Source of the DNA: Nocardia aurea
GTDB lineage: Bacteria > Actinomycetota > Actinomycetes > Mycobacteriales > Mycobacteriaceae
DNA length: 64,000 bases
Assembly: GCF_003123685.1 (NCBI RefSeq)
Contig: NZ_QCYJ01000005.1
Span: 496,001 to 560,000, forward strand
Direction of reading: 5' to 3'
This document shows positions 1 through 9,456 of this stretch, piece after piece. A model generated the notes under the pieces. The model was not told where the DNA came from. It did not search any database and saw only the letters and a list, made by a program, of their open reading frames with translations. Position 1 is the stretch's first letter; every line of letters starts with the position of its first letter. The translations under genes were made by a program, and so were the position numbers.

Positions 1-1507
1 GGTCGAGGCCCAGGTAGTAGAACATGCGCGGAACCCAGACCAGCGCGTCGATCGTCATCCAGGCCAGCAGGACGCGCCGGTGCGGTAGGGCGAGCACGGC
101 CACCGGGACCAGCCACAGCGAATACTGCGGGCTCCAGACCTTGTTCGTCAGCAGGAACGCGGCGATCACCAGGAAGCACAGTTGGGCCAGGCGGGGACGC
201 CGCGGCGCGGTGAGCGCGATATAGCCGATGATCAGGCAGGCCACCACGAACAGCAGCAGTGAGACCAGATTGAGGATCGTCGGCGCGACACCGTGGGGCA
301 GATACCCGTCGAAACCCTGCCATCCCGTGAACGAGGTGATGACGTTGTAGATCGAATCCGGATCGGCGTGCCTGGTGGTGTTGAGCCGGAAGAATTCGCG
401 CCAGCCGTCCGGGAAGAGCACGGCGATGGGCAGATTCACCGCGATCCAGGTGCCCGCCGCGGCCGCGATCGTCGTCGCCGCCGCGCCGAGCGGACGCAGG
501 GCGAGCAGGTCGATTCGCGTCGGGATCCCGCGTATCCAGTCCATCAGGGCCGTGGGGCTGTCGATATCGCGGATCCGCGGCAGACCCGAACCGTAGCCGG
601 GCACCCGGTACATCGGGTCCGTGCGCAGGGACAGCACGAGGATCGGGCCGAGCAGCAGCAGCGGATAGAGTTTCGCCGCGCCGCCGAGTCCGAGCAGCAC
701 CCCGGCCAGCACCGGCCGTCTGCGCGCCCAGGCCAGCAGGCCGGTCGCGGCCAGCGCCGTCGCGATCGCGTCGAAATTGGTGAAGGCGTGCACGAGGACC
801 AGCGGTGAACAGGCGATGAGCGCGGCGTCCCAGATCCGGCGTCCGGCGAGAATGGCCGAGGCCCACACCGTGACCAGCCACGCCAGTGCCAGCCCGACGG
901 CGATCACGTTGAAGTAGATGACCACTTGGAGCGCGCCAGGCAGCGGCGCGCTGTCCCACGCCTTGGCGATCTGCATGCCGACGTACTGGTAGAGACCCGA
1001 GAGCACCGGATACTCCATATATCTGGTCTCGGTGCCGCCGTCTGGAGTGTCCTCGGTCCACTGTTTCTTGTACGGGAAGGCGCCCTCGTCCAGTCGCTCC
1101 GCGCCGTAGAGCGGGACGGTGTCGGAGTAGCACATGGCGACGTACTGCCTGCCGTTGTGCCAGTCCAGGGTGGGTTTACCGTCGGGCCCGTCGGTCTGCT
1201 GGATGCAGCCGGCCTTACTCGCCCAGCCGAGCGCGAGGAAGATCAGCGTGAACACGAACAGCACCCGCAACGGCGTCCAGATCCTGACCCGGCCGATGAG
1301 CGCGTGGTCGCCGACCGGACCGCCGACCACCGTCGACAGTTGCGAGACGAGCGAATCGTTGCGGCTCGGTTTGTCCCTCTCGTCCGCCGAGCGCAGGTCC
1401 GGCGCGAGCGGACCGGGTGAGAGATATCGCGCGCCACCCATCGGTTCCCCGCTGGGGTGCGGCGCGATGGCCTCCGCCCGCTCGTCCACCAGTCGCTGAT
1501 CGGTCAC
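1..1507 (-). CDS. GT87-type polyprenol-phosphate mannosyltransferase (Rv0051-like), 3' end cut by window
   Basis: Polytopic membrane glycosyltransferase of the GT87/DUF2029 class, which transfers sugars from polyprenyl-phosphate donors during assembly of envelope mannoconjugates. About 500 codons are visible and the C-terminus lies outside the window. A cytoplasmic head of about 80 residues (with RSADERDKPSRND) precedes the first membrane helix (PLRVLFVFTLIFLALGW). An extracytoplasmic loop carries CYSDTVPLYGAE and RYMEYPVLSG, and GGAAKLYPLLLL is a family hallmark. The start is GTG at 1507, 8 nt after a TAGCCT box on the same strand. It lies in the ino1-padR-DUF1707-DUF5318-ponA1-GT87 order known from mycobacteria, but the gene for a small secreted protein is inserted between it and ponA1. 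The family is secure; the exact acceptor is unknown. Confidence 0.85.
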   Translation of the reverse strand, partial: MTDQRLVDERAEAIAPHPSGEPMGGARYLSPGPLAPDLRSADERDKPSRNDSLVSQLSTVVGGPVGDHALIGRVRIWTPLRVLFVFTLIFLALGWASKAGCIQQTDGPDGKPTLDWHNGRQYVAMCYSDTVPLYGAERLDEGAFPYKKQWTEDTPDGGTETRYMEYPVLSGLYQYVGMQIAKAWDSAPLPGALQVVIYFNVIAVGLALAWLVTVWASAILAGRRIWDAALIACSPLVLVHAFTNFDAIATALAATGLLAWARRRPVLAGVLLGLGGAAKLYPLLLLGPILVLSLRTDPMYRVPGYGSGLPRIRDIDSPTALMDWIRGIPTRIDLLALRPLGAAATTIAAAAGTWIAVNLPIAVLFPDGWREFFRLNTTRHADPDSIYNVITSFTGWQGFDGYLPHGVAPTILNLVSLLLFVVACLIIGYIALTAPRRPRLAQLCFLVIAAFLLTNKVWSPQYSLWLVPVAVLALPHRRVLLAWMTIDALVWVPRMFYYLGLD

Positions 1508-1726
1508 GGTACTCGAGGCTACCGTTCCCGTGAGCCCGCACGCGGACCACGTCGAACGGCCACGATCCGGCAATCCGCTTGCCCGGCCGCGGATCGGCAC
1601 GGATTACGGGCGGTGCGTGAACCTGGATGCACCCGACCGAAATTCGGTGGGCGACGGGTCGCAACGCTGATAGTTTGAGGTAGACCGCTGGGGAAGCTGG
1701 TCGTTTCGACGAAAACGGGGGTAATC

Positions 1727-1987
1727 ATGGTCGGGAAATTGCTGCTGGCGTTCGCTGTCGCCGGGACGGCGCTGATCGGTTCCGCGGGTAACGCCTCGGC
1801 CGGATACGGGTCCCTCTCCGAGTGCCTGACTTGGGCCGGGGTTCGCGACAGGTGCGTCACGATCTCGGATGGCACCTACGTGGTGCTGAAGGGGTACGGG
1901 TCGTACTCGGAATGCCTGACGTGGGCCGGTGTGCACGACCGGTGCTACCAGGATCCCAATAGGTTCTGGTACATCACGCCCGTCTGA
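1727..1987 (+). CDS. small secreted protein with duplicated Cys motif
   Basis: 86-residue protein with a Sec signal peptide (residues 1 to about 25, probable cleavage after NASA). The mature part is an internal duplication: GYGS-L/Y-SECLTWAGV-R/H-DRC occurs twice, about 30 residues apart, so the mature chain has four cysteines in two matching pairs. I do not recognise the family. Size, signal and paired cysteines suggest an exported disulfide-bonded protein. The start ATG follows a GGGGGT ribosome site. It is transcribed away from the GT87 gene and towards ponA1, with a strong hairpin just after its stop. It is absent from the otherwise conserved mycobacterial gene order, so it looks like a lineage-specific insertion. 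Confidence 0.75.
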   Translation: MVGKLLLAFAVAGTALIGSAGNASAGYGSLSECLTWAGVRDRCVTISDGTYVVLKGYGSYSECLTWAGVHDRCYQDPNRFWYITPV

Positions 1988-2007
1988 TCTGGCGGCACCA
2001 CCGCTGA

Positions 2008-2049
2008 GAAAGGGCCGAAGCCGACTCGTTCGTCGGCTCCGGCCCTTTC
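2008..2049. terminator. bidirectional hairpin terminator
   Basis: Arms 2008-2025 and 2032-2049 pair over 18 bp with one mismatch around a 6-nt loop. The hairpin lies between the convergent small secreted protein and ponA1, so it can serve both. There is no long U tract. Confidence 0.65.
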
Positions 2050-2061
2050 ACGATTCGGAGG

Positions 2062-4974
2062 CTAGCGGCTCCTGGTCGGCACGGGTTTCGGGGATTCGTC
2101 CTCGGTGTCGCTGTTACCGGGTCTGGATCCCGTGGTGGGTTGGGCGCCACTGCTCGGTGCGACCGGCTGGCCAGGCAGCGGGCCGGGATCGTCCTGTTTC
2201 GGCTGTTGCTGTTGGCTCTGTGGGTTCGGCTGGACGCCCGGTACCGGAATCGTGATGCCGGGCAGGATCTCGACCTGGGTCGGCGCGACCACGACCGGCG
2301 GCACGAAGGAGGGCACCGTCGTCGAGGGTGGCGTGTAGGCCGCACTCCACTCCGGCACACCGGACTGGCCCTTGATCGGAGCGGGTTTGGGGAAGGACTC
2401 GTTCGAGGTGCCGGAGAGCGCCCCGTCCATGGTGGCCTTCCAGATATCCGACGGAAGACTGGAACCATAGATCATCGCGCCGCCGTAGTTGCGCAGCGGC
2501 GTGTTGTCTACGCTGCCGACCCAGACGGCGGTGGACAGCGACGGGGTGTACCCGACCATCCAGGCGTCCTTGTTCTCACCGGTATCGAGCAACTGCGCGG
2601 TACCGGTCTTAGAGGCCGACTCGCGTCCGCCCGCAAGCCCGTGATTGCGTGAATAGCCCGCAATGGGCTTCATCGCGGCGGTCGCGTTGTCCGCGACGGC
2701 CGCGGCGACCCGCTGCTCACCGGCCACGTCGCCGCGGTCGAAGAGAACCTGGCCGTCGGCGGTCACCACCTTCTGCACGAAATGGGGTGCGTGGTACATA
2801 CCGGAGGCCGCCAGAGTGGCGTACGCCGAAGCCATGTCGAGCGGCCTGGCCTGGTACTGGCCGAGCACGATGCCGTTGTTCGGTCCGGAACCGTCGGGTT
2901 CGGTGAGGGTCTTGCCGACGCCGGGAAGAGTCTCCGGGATACCGAGCTTGTGCCCCATGTCGGCGATCTTCTGCGGACCGTTGCCCATATCGAGCTGCAT
3001 CCGGTAGAAGCTGGTGTTCAGCGACCGCTTCAGCGCTTCGGCGATGGTGCAGGTACCGCACTGCTCGCCTTCGACATTGGTGATCTTGATGCCGTTGACC
3101 GTGACCGGCGAACTGTCGTACATCTGCGACAGCGGAACGCCCTGCTCCAGATTCGCCGCGAGACCGATCACCTTGAACGACGATCCGGTCTGCAGCGCGG
3201 CATTGGCGAAGTCGTAGCCCTGGCCGTCGTTGCCGCCGTAGTAGGCGCGCACGGCGCCCGTCTTCGGATCGATCGACACCACCGCGGTCCGCAACTGCTC
3301 CGGCTCGCCCTCCATGGTCGAGGTCGCCGCGTCGACGGCGGCCTGCTGGGCCTTGGGGTCGATGGTGGTGGTGATCTGCAGGCCTTCGGTATTGAGCGCC
3401 TTCTCGCTGATACCGGCCGCGGTGAGTTCGTCGAGCACCTGGTTCTTGATCAGGCCCTCGGGGCCGGAGTCCAGGGTTTTGTCCTGGGTGGCGGCGACCG
3501 GAAGCACAGCCGGGTACTGCATGCTCTGCCGCTCGGCGGCCGCCAGATTGCCGCCGTCGACCATGCCGTCGAGCACATAGCTCCAGCGGGTCTTGGCGCC
3601 TTCCGGGTTCTTCTCCGGATCCAGCAGCGACGGCAGCTGAATGGTCGCGGCGAGGACGGCGCCCTCGGCCGGGTTCAATTCCTGCACCGGCTTACCGAAG
3701 TAGGCCTTGGCCGCCGCGTCGATACCGTAGGCGCCGCGACCGAAGTAGATGGTATTGAGATAGGCCGTGAGGATCTCGTCCTTGCTCCACTGCCTGGCCA
3801 TCTTCGCCGAGACGACCAGCTCGTGCAGTTTTCGGCTGAGCGAGCGCTCATCGCCGACCAGAGCGTTCTTCACGTACTGCTGGGTGATGGTCGAACCACC
3901 GCCCGCGCTCTCCTTGCCGAGCAGGTTGTCGCGCGCGGCGCGGGCGAAGCCCGTGGCCGAGAAGCCGGGGTTGGTGTAGAAATCACGGTCCTCGGCGGCG
4001 ATCACCGCGTTGCGCACATGCGGCGGGATCTGCTCGATGGTGACGTCGGTGCGGTTGCCCTGCGGCGGCACCACCTTGCTGAGCACCGTCGAGCCGTCGC
4101 TGGCGTAGATCAGCGCGACCTGGTTGGTCTTCAGATCGCCGGGTTTCGGTACCGAGACCGTGGTGTAGGCCACGATCGCGACCGTGCTCACCGACAGGAT
4201 GACGACCGCCATCAGCGCGTAGATGGTGCGGCGAATCGTCTTCCACGGGATCTTGCGTTTCTGTCCGGGACCACGGCCGTCGGTGCCGTCACCGCCGCCG
4301 CCGCGCCGAGGCGGCGGACCCGAAGGCGGTCCGCCCGCGGTCGCGCGCCGTTCTCCGGTGGTGCCCGCCGTGCCGTTGGGCCGCCTCGCGCCGGGACGGC
4401 CGTCGACGGCGGGCCTGGATCCGGTGGCGGGACGAGCGCCGGGGCCGGGACGTTCGGCCGAGGTCGGCCGGGGACCGGTGACCGGTCCGCCACGCCGCTC
4501 GCGTTCGGCGACCGCTTCGCTCAGCGACGCGGGCCGAGGACCACCCTGGCGGGGGCTCGCGGGGTCGCCGGGGTGTTGGGCGCGTCCCGGCGCGGGCTGA
4601 CCGGGCCGGACGATCTTCTGGGTCGCCTGCGGATTGCCCTGGCCGGGTTGCGGCCGAGGCTGGGGCCGCTGGTTCGGCGGGGGAACCGGCCGCTGCGGGG
4701 GCTGCTGGCCACGGGGTGGCGGCGCGCCGTGCGGCGGCGGTGCTCCCCGGGACGGGGGCGGCGGCGCGCCGTTGGGGCCGCCGCGGGGAGTACCGCCGGG
4801 TCGCGGACCGCCGGGAGGCGGCGGGCGGTACCCGGGTGGCGGCGTCGCGCGCTGCGGGTCGGGACGCTGCGGGTCGGGGGATCCGGGATGTGAACTTCGC
4901 TGAGCACGGCCGCCGTGCGGTTCATCGCCGTAGGGGGAAGTCTCGTAGGGCGAATTCACTGACAAGATCTCCAT
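2062..4974 (-). CDS. ponA1: bifunctional class A penicillin-binding protein PonA1
   Basis: Builds peptidoglycan by glycan polymerisation and peptide cross-linking on the outer face of the membrane. The 970 residues comprise a very Pro/Gly/Arg-rich cytoplasmic tail (1-240), one transmembrane helix (about 250-273), a GT51 transglycosylase domain (AAEDRDF with Glu328, GGSTITQQ near 360) and a transpeptidase domain with SSFK (Ser598), SLN (651-653) and KTGT (789-792). The C-terminus is a second Pro/Gln-rich tail. All catalytic motifs are present. The long disordered N-tail and the neighbours (GT87, DUF5318, DUF1707, PadR, ino1) match mycobacterial ponA1. A shorter paralogue lies at 10689-12959. 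Confidence 0.96.
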   Translation of the reverse strand: MEILSVNSPYETSPYGDEPHGGRAQRSSHPGSPDPQRPDPQRATPPPGYRPPPPGGPRPGGTPRGGPNGAPPPPSRGAPPPHGAPPPRGQQPPQRPVPPPNQRPQPRPQPGQGNPQATQKIVRPGQPAPGRAQHPGDPASPRQGGPRPASLSEAVAERERRGGPVTGPRPTSAERPGPGARPATGSRPAVDGRPGARRPNGTAGTTGERRATAGGPPSGPPPRRGGGGDGTDGRGPGQKRKIPWKTIRRTIYALMAVVILSVSTVAIVAYTTVSVPKPGDLKTNQVALIYASDGSTVLSKVVPPQGNRTDVTIEQIPPHVRNAVIAAEDRDFYTNPGFSATGFARAARDNLLGKESAGGGSTITQQYVKNALVGDERSLSRKLHELVVSAKMARQWSKDEILTAYLNTIYFGRGAYGIDAAAKAYFGKPVQELNPAEGAVLAATIQLPSLLDPEKNPEGAKTRWSYVLDGMVDGGNLAAAERQSMQYPAVLPVAATQDKTLDSGPEGLIKNQVLDELTAAGISEKALNTEGLQITTTIDPKAQQAAVDAATSTMEGEPEQLRTAVVSIDPKTGAVRAYYGGNDGQGYDFANAALQTGSSFKVIGLAANLEQGVPLSQMYDSSPVTVNGIKITNVEGEQCGTCTIAEALKRSLNTSFYRMQLDMGNGPQKIADMGHKLGIPETLPGVGKTLTEPDGSGPNNGIVLGQYQARPLDMASAYATLAASGMYHAPHFVQKVVTADGQVLFDRGDVAGEQRVAAAVADNATAAMKPIAGYSRNHGLAGGRESASKTGTAQLLDTGENKDAWMVGYTPSLSTAVWVGSVDNTPLRNYGGAMIYGSSLPSDIWKATMDGALSGTSNESFPKPAPIKGQSGVPEWSAAYTPPSTTVPSFVPPVVVAPTQVEILPGITIPVPGVQPNPQSQQQQPKQDDPGPLPGQPVAPSSGAQPTTGSRPGNSDTEDESPKPVPTRSR

Positions 4975-5088
4975 AACTCGTATCGGACTGCGGGACGGGG
5001 CGCGGTCGTTGACATCGCGGGGACGGAGACACGGGGGCTCCGCATGTCATCCAGGTGGCAGATGACCATGCACACTATTCGGCGCACA

Positions 5089-5508
5089 CTATTCGGCGAC
5101 AGTACGCCGGTTGGTCCGGGTACCGGTACGCCGCCGTGTCGGCGTCGGGGCTGTTCCGAGTACGTAGGACTGCACGAGATGATTCCAACTGCAGCTCCGG
5201 CACACCTCGACGACGTGCACGGAGAACTCCTCGCGGCTCTCGGCCAGGCGAACCAGTTCCTCGGGCGTACGGGCCGAGCCCGCCATCTGACCGAGGCCGT
5301 CGCCGTAGACCCAGGAAACCAGCGTGAGCTGTTCTTTCCTGCAGATTGGGCACGTGACCTCGCTCCCCCGACCGTGGAATTTCGCCGCGCGCAACAGGTA
5401 GGGATTCGCATCACATACCTCGGCGACGTCGACCCGGCCCGCATAGACGTCAGCCAGCAGCGACCGACGCCGAAGCGCGTAGTCGACGACCTGCCGCTGA
5501 ATTCGCAC
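5089..5508 (-). CDS. DUF5318 zinc-ribbon-like protein (Rv0049 homologue)
   Basis: 139-residue cytoplasmic protein of the DUF5318 family, found next to ponA1 across mycobacteria and nocardiae. The conserved start RIQRQVVDYALRRRSLLA identifies GTG 5508 as the start; a longer upstream frame is not conserved. Two cysteine pairs, CPIC near residue 55 and CRSC near 104, probably bind one zinc ion. A basic Arg/Thr tail follows. Its role is unknown; its fixed position upstream of ponA1 on the same strand (114 bp apart) suggests a link to envelope growth. Confidence 0.85.
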   Translation of the reverse strand: MRIQRQVVDYALRRRSLLADVYAGRVDVAEVCDANPYLLRAAKFHGRGSEVTCPICRKEQLTLVSWVYGDGLGQMAGSARTPEELVRLAESREEFSVHVVEVCRSCSWNHLVQSYVLGTAPTPTRRRTGTRTNRRTVAE

Positions 5509-5654
5509 GAGAACCAGAGTAGCCGTGTCTGATTGGCGGCGCTGGCGCGCGGCGGTTCCCGAGCGCCGTGCGCGAGGGCCGTCGGTGATACCGCACCGCG
5601 GGCGATGTCCGACCAGAACATACTCATCGCCGCGCTGACCGGGCCACCGCCGTT

Positions 5655-5667
5655 TACGATGCACCCG
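5655..5667 (+). promoter_or_regulatory. leaderless -10 box
   Basis: TACGAT at 5655-5660 lies 6 nt before GTG 5667. A transcript from it would begin at or next to the start codon, which supports that start. Confidence 0.55.
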
Positions 5668-6782
5668 TGTCCACCACCGCTTCAGGGCGCATGCGAGCGC
5701 GTGACCTCGACCGCTCCACGGTGTCCAGCGTGCTGGACGCCGCCTACGCGGAGGGGCAACTCGGCGCGGGCGAATATCACGACCGCACGGCGCGCGCCGC
5801 GTCGGCCAAGACACTCGGTGAACTCGACGCCCTGGTCGCCGACCTGCAATCGCCAACGGCGGTAACCGATCTCACGTCGCGGCGGGCGGGTGCGTCGCGT
5901 GACACCCGAACGACGAGTTGGCGCAACGCGCTGATCGGCCGACGTACCTCCGGTGGTTATCCCGGCCACACCCGGGCCCGTGAGATCGATCGCGCCGCGA
6001 CGGTGCGCGCCCTGGACGACGCGCGCGCCGAAGGGCAGCTCACCGCGGACGAACACGCGGCGCTCACCGAACTCGCCGCCGAGGCGAGAACACTCGGTGA
6101 CCTGGCCGAACTGGTGGACGATCTCCAGCGCCGCGCCGACGCCCCGCTCCCGCCGAGTCCGCCGCGCTCATATCGGAGCACCGTGTTGAACGCCACCCTC
6201 GGGGTGCTGGCGGTGCTGGCCGCGATAGCCGGTTTCGCGGTCACCGGCCGCGAGGATCCACCGCCCGTCGCGCAGGCGAGTGTGCCTGTCGACCTGTCGG
6301 CGGTGGAACCGCTGGTCATAGCCACGCCCAAACTCACGACCGCCGCGGGGATGACGCTGTTCCGTGAGCGCTATCGCGCCAAGTTCGGCGACACGATCGT
6401 CGACGAGGTGTGGTTCCACGAGGATTACGCCTCGGTGAAGCGCGTGGCTCCCGACGGCGCGCAGTGGACGGTCGGCTACGACTATCGCGGCGGATTCCAA
6501 CCGGCGCCCGGGCCCGTCCTGTCCACCCGCGAACGCGACCGGGTGCCCGTCGATCTGGCCACCGTCGATTTCGAGGCCATCGACAAGGTGGCCGCCGCCG
6601 CACCGGTGACGACGAAAGTCCCGCAGGGGGTTGTCTCGGCCGTTTCCATCGATGTCCCCAACTCGGGTTCGTTCGGCGGCAGGCCGGTCGCGGAGATCAA
6701 CGTGCGCAACGAGCGCTCGCAATACGGCGACGTGCAGGTTTCGATTACCGGTGAAGTGCTGAAGGTGCGTGAGGTCCGATGA
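5667..6782 (+). CDS. membrane protein with two DUF1707 domains
   Basis: 371-residue protein with two copies of the DUF1707 domain (residues about 9-60 and 103-160), each starting R-A-R-x-x-D-R and containing AEGQL. One transmembrane helix (about 174-195) and an exported C-terminal domain of about 170 residues follow. DUF1707 is a small helical domain at the N-terminus of many actinobacterial membrane proteins, with no settled function. This gene holds the place of Rv0048c in the conserved block. The downstream gene encodes a related protein with one DUF1707 domain, so the pair arose by duplication. The exported domains share an F-R-D/E-RYRA-x-FGDT motif. Confidence 0.85.
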   Translation: MSTTASGRMRARDLDRSTVSSVLDAAYAEGQLGAGEYHDRTARAASAKTLGELDALVADLQSPTAVTDLTSRRAGASRDTRTTSWRNALIGRRTSGGYPGHTRAREIDRAATVRALDDARAEGQLTADEHAALTELAAEARTLGDLAELVDDLQRRADAPLPPSPPRSYRSTVLNATLGVLAVLAAIAGFAVTGREDPPPVAQASVPVDLSAVEPLVIATPKLTTAAGMTLFRERYRAKFGDTIVDEVWFHEDYASVKRVAPDGAQWTVGYDYRGGFQPAPGPVLSTRERDRVPVDLATVDFEAIDKVAAAAPVTTKVPQGVVSAVSIDVPNSGSFGGRPVAEINVRNERSQYGDVQVSITGEVLKVREVR

Positions 6783-6813
6783 AATCGCCGGTGACGAACG
6801 AAGCGGTGCGGTG

Positions 6814-7602
6814 ATGGCGTCGACGACCTCCCGGGTACGGGCGCGCGACGACGACCGCGCCGATGTCTGCGGCCTGATCGACGCCGCCCTGGCCGACGGC
6901 CAGTTGAGTTCGGACGAACACGCCGCGCGCACCGCGGCCGCGATGAAGGCCGAATATTTCGGTGAACTCGACAAACTCACCTGGGATCTCCAGATTCCCG
7001 GTGCGTTCGCCGATACGCCGGTGGTGCGCGGCGGTGTGCGCAGGCGTACGCGCTGGTGGATTCCGGTCGGGGTCCTGCTCGTCGCCGCCCTGCTCGGTAT
7101 GGGCGCGGGCTGTGTCGGCTCCGCGGCCGACAAGATCTCCGGGCCGCCGCTGCCGGATCTGACGACCGGTGCGGGCCAGGCCTATTTCATCGATCGATAT
7201 CGGGCGGAATTCGGCGATACGGTCGCCGACGATCTCACCATCTACCCCGGCTACGCGCTGTTCCACAGAAGTACCGACAACCCCCTGAAATCGCAGTACT
7301 ACCATTTCGACGGCGATTTCGACGAGTTCGGTTCCGAATCCGCCCGCAAGCCGACCACCCCGACCGTCGACTTCGGCACCGTGAACCTGCCTGTTCTGGC
7401 TCGGCTGCTTGCAGGCGCCGTCGACTCGGTGAAGGTCCCGAACGGGCGCATCAGTCATATGAGTCTCGCGCTGCCGTCCGGTTCGGAACCGGACGCGGCG
7501 CCCCTGGTGTCGATCTACGTCCGGAACGAGGCGCAGGACTCCGGCTCCATGGAGATCGCCTTCGACGGCGAAGTGCTCGAAGTCAGCCCGCTCCGCAAAT
7601 AG
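6814..7602 (+). CDS. DUF1707 membrane protein, paralogue of the upstream gene
   Basis: 262 residues: one DUF1707 domain (about 3-55: RVRARDDDRADV, ADGQLSSDEHAAR), a transmembrane helix (about 73-94, RWWIPVGVLLVAALLGMG) and an exported domain that starts YFIDRYRAEFGDTVADD, matching the upstream protein. ATG 6814 puts the family-typical RxRARD at the N-terminus. A GTG at 6769 would overlap the upstream gene and add an unconserved leader. The gap to the upstream stop is 31 nt, so the two are probably co-transcribed. Function unknown. Confidence 0.82.
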   Translation: MASTTSRVRARDDDRADVCGLIDAALADGQLSSDEHAARTAAAMKAEYFGELDKLTWDLQIPGAFADTPVVRGGVRRRTRWWIPVGVLLVAALLGMGAGCVGSAADKISGPPLPDLTTGAGQAYFIDRYRAEFGDTVADDLTIYPGYALFHRSTDNPLKSQYYHFDGDFDEFGSESARKPTTPTVDFGTVNLPVLARLLAGAVDSVKVPNGRISHMSLALPSGSEPDAAPLVSIYVRNEAQDSGSMEIAFDGEVLEVSPLRK

Positions 7603-7656
7603 TCGGCCGTAACCAGCGGAAACGCTACTTATATCGGACACGACTGTGCATAGATG

Positions 7657-7673
7657 TATCGGCGCGATATAGT
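7657..7673 (+). promoter_or_regulatory. candidate PadR operator overlapping a -10 box
   Basis: TATCG at 7657-7661 and CGATA at 7665-7669 form an inverted repeat with a 3-nt spacer that overlaps a TATAGT -10 hexamer (7668-7673) upstream of padR. A further ATATCG lies at 7631-7636. This position fits autorepression by PadR; that is inference. Confidence 0.45.
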
Positions 7674-7726
7674 TTGTCATCGCATCCATCAGTCAGGTCT
7701 GGACACACGTCAGGGGGTGAAGCCCG

Positions 7727-8284
7727 ATGCTCGAGTTGGCAATCCTCGGGCTGCTCCTCGAATCGCCCATGCACGGATACGAGCTGCGCAAGCGGCTGAC
7801 CGGTCTGCTCGGGGCATTTCGGGCCTTCTCGTACGGTTCGCTCTATCCCACCCTGCGTCGCATGCAGGCGGACGGGCTCATCGCCGAGGAACTTCCCGCG
7901 GGCGCGGTCACCCGCCGCGCCAGGCGGGTGTACGACCTGACCCCGGTAGGCCGGGAGCGGTTCCAGGAACTGCTCGCCGATACCGGACCACAGAACTACA
8001 CCGACGACGGCTTCGGCGTTCATCTCGCCTTCTTCGGCCGCACCCCCGCCGAGGCGCGGATGCGGATTCTCGAAGGCAGACGCAGGCAGGTCGAGGAACG
8101 CCGAGAGGGATTGCGTGAGGCGATCAAGCGGGCCAGCGGCTCGCTCGACCGCTACACACGCCAGCTCCACCAGCTCGGTCTGGAATCAAGCGAGCGCGAA
8201 GTGCGCTGGCTCAACGAGTTGATTGCGGCGGAGCAGTCAACGAAGGCGGCACCACAGAAAGAGGGAAACATCGGCCATGACTGA
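7727..8284 (+). CDS. PadR-family transcriptional regulator (Rv0047c homologue)
   Basis: 185-residue PadR repressor. The N-terminal winged helix starts [24 protein letters not shown] and contains the [19 protein letters not shown] recognition segment; the C-terminal half (about 105-165) is a charged helical dimerisation domain. The ribosome site CAGGGGGTG precedes ATG 7727. The 3' end overlaps ino1 by 8 nt, so the regulator and the inositol synthase are translationally linked, as in the mycobacterial Rv0047c-Rv0046c pair. The ligand is unknown. Confidence 0.92.
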   Translation: MLELAILGLLLESPMHGYELRKRLTGLLGAFRAFSYGSLYPTLRRMQADGLIAEELPAGAVTRRARRVYDLTPVGRERFQELLADTGPQNYTDDGFGVHLAFFGRTPAEARMRILEGRRRQVEERREGLREAIKRASGSLDRYTRQLHQLGLESSEREVRWLNELIAAEQSTKAAPQKEGNIGHD

Positions 8285-9374
8285 CACCAATACGGCTGGT
8301 AACGCCACCGAAGTACGCGTGGCCATCGTAGGCGTTGGCAACTGCGCCTCCTCCCTGGTCCAGGGCGTGCAGTACTACCACGACGCGGACGAGACCGCGG
8401 CCGTGCCCGGTCTGATGCACGTGAAATTCGGCCGGTACCACGTCCGCGACGTCAAATTCGTCGCCGCGTTCGACGTGGATGCCAAGAAGGTCGGCTTCGA
8501 CCTCGCCGAAGCGATCTTCGCGAGCGAGAACAACACCATCAAGATCTCCGACGTGCCGCCCACCGACGTCGTCGTGCAGCGCGGTCCGACCCTCGACGGC
8601 ATCGGCAAGTACTACGCCGAGACCATCGAACTGTCCGAGGCCGAGCCGGTCGACGTCGTCAAGATCCTGAAGGACGCGAAGGTCGACGTCCTGGTCTCCT
8701 ACCTGCCGGTGGGTTCGGAAGAAGCCGACAAGTTCTACGCGCAGTGCGCCATCGACGCGGGCGTCGCCTTCGTCAACGCGCTGCCCGTCTTCATCGCCTC
8801 CGACCCGGTCTGGGCGCAGAAATTCGTCGACGCGGGCATCCCGATCGTCGGCGACGACATCAAGAGCCAGGTCGGCGCCACCATCACCCACCGCGTGATG
8901 GCCAAACTGTTCGAAGACCGCGGCGTGCAGCTCGACCGCACCATGCAGCTCAACGTCGGCGGCAACATGGACTTCAAGAACATGCTCGAGCGTGAGCGCC
9001 TGGAGTCGAAGAAGATCTCCAAGACCCAGGCCGTCACCAGCAACCTGAAGAAGGAACTGGGCGCCAACGACGTGCACATCGGCCCGTCCGACCACGTCGG
9101 CTGGCTCGACGACCGCAAGTGGGCCTACGTGCGCCTGGAAGGCCGCGCCTTCGGCGACGTGCCGCTGAACCTGGAGTACAAGCTCGAGGTGTGGGACTCG
9201 CCGAACTCGGCGGGCATCATCATCGACGCGGTGCGCGCGGCGAAGATCGCCCTCGACCGCGGCATCGGCGGACCGGTCATCCCGGCATCGGCGTACCTGA
9301 TGAAGTCCCCGCCGAAGCAGCTGGCCGACGACGTGGCCCGCGAGCAGCTGGAAGCCTTCATCATCGGCGCGTGA
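8277..9374 (+). CDS. ino1: inositol-3-phosphate synthase
   Basis: Converts glucose 6-phosphate to myo-inositol 3-phosphate with NAD, the entry step to phosphatidylinositol, mannosides and mycothiol. 365 residues: dinucleotide-binding GVGNCASS at 19-26, then conserved [33 protein letters not shown] and LNVGGNMDF segments that form the active site. The start ATG overlaps the padR stop and follows GAGGGAAAC. Length and sequence match the actinobacterial enzymes. Regulation is probably through PadR and the promoter upstream of padR. Confidence 0.97.
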   Translation: MTDTNTAGNATEVRVAIVGVGNCASSLVQGVQYYHDADETAAVPGLMHVKFGRYHVRDVKFVAAFDVDAKKVGFDLAEAIFASENNTIKISDVPPTDVVVQRGPTLDGIGKYYAETIELSEAEPVDVVKILKDAKVDVLVSYLPVGSEEADKFYAQCAIDAGVAFVNALPVFIASDPVWAQKFVDAGIPIVGDDIKSQVGATITHRVMAKLFEDRGVQLDRTMQLNVGGNMDFKNMLERERLESKKISKTQAVTSNLKKELGANDVHIGPSDHVGWLDDRKWAYVRLEGRAFGDVPLNLEYKLEVWDSPNSAGIIIDAVRAAKIALDRGIGGPVIPASAYLMKSPPKQLADDVAREQLEAFIIGA

Positions 9375-9391
9375 TATTCGGCGCCTGACGG

Positions 9392-9440
9392 ATACGAAAC
9401 CGGCCGGAGGACACGTCCTCCGGCCGGTTTCGTATTTTCT
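9392..9440 (+). terminator. rho-independent terminator after ino1
   Basis: A perfect 20-bp stem (9392-9411 with 9416-9435) closes a 4-nt loop and is followed by TTTCTT. It also faces the 3' end of the convergent gene at 9457. Confidence 0.9.
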
Positions 9441-9456
9441 TGTGTCGTAGGGTTTT

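Noticed and set aside
2782..4893. A 703-residue open frame on the plus strand inside ponA1
   Set aside because: It is antisense to a fully recognisable PBP and consists of the composition expected from the opposite strand of GC-rich coding DNA.
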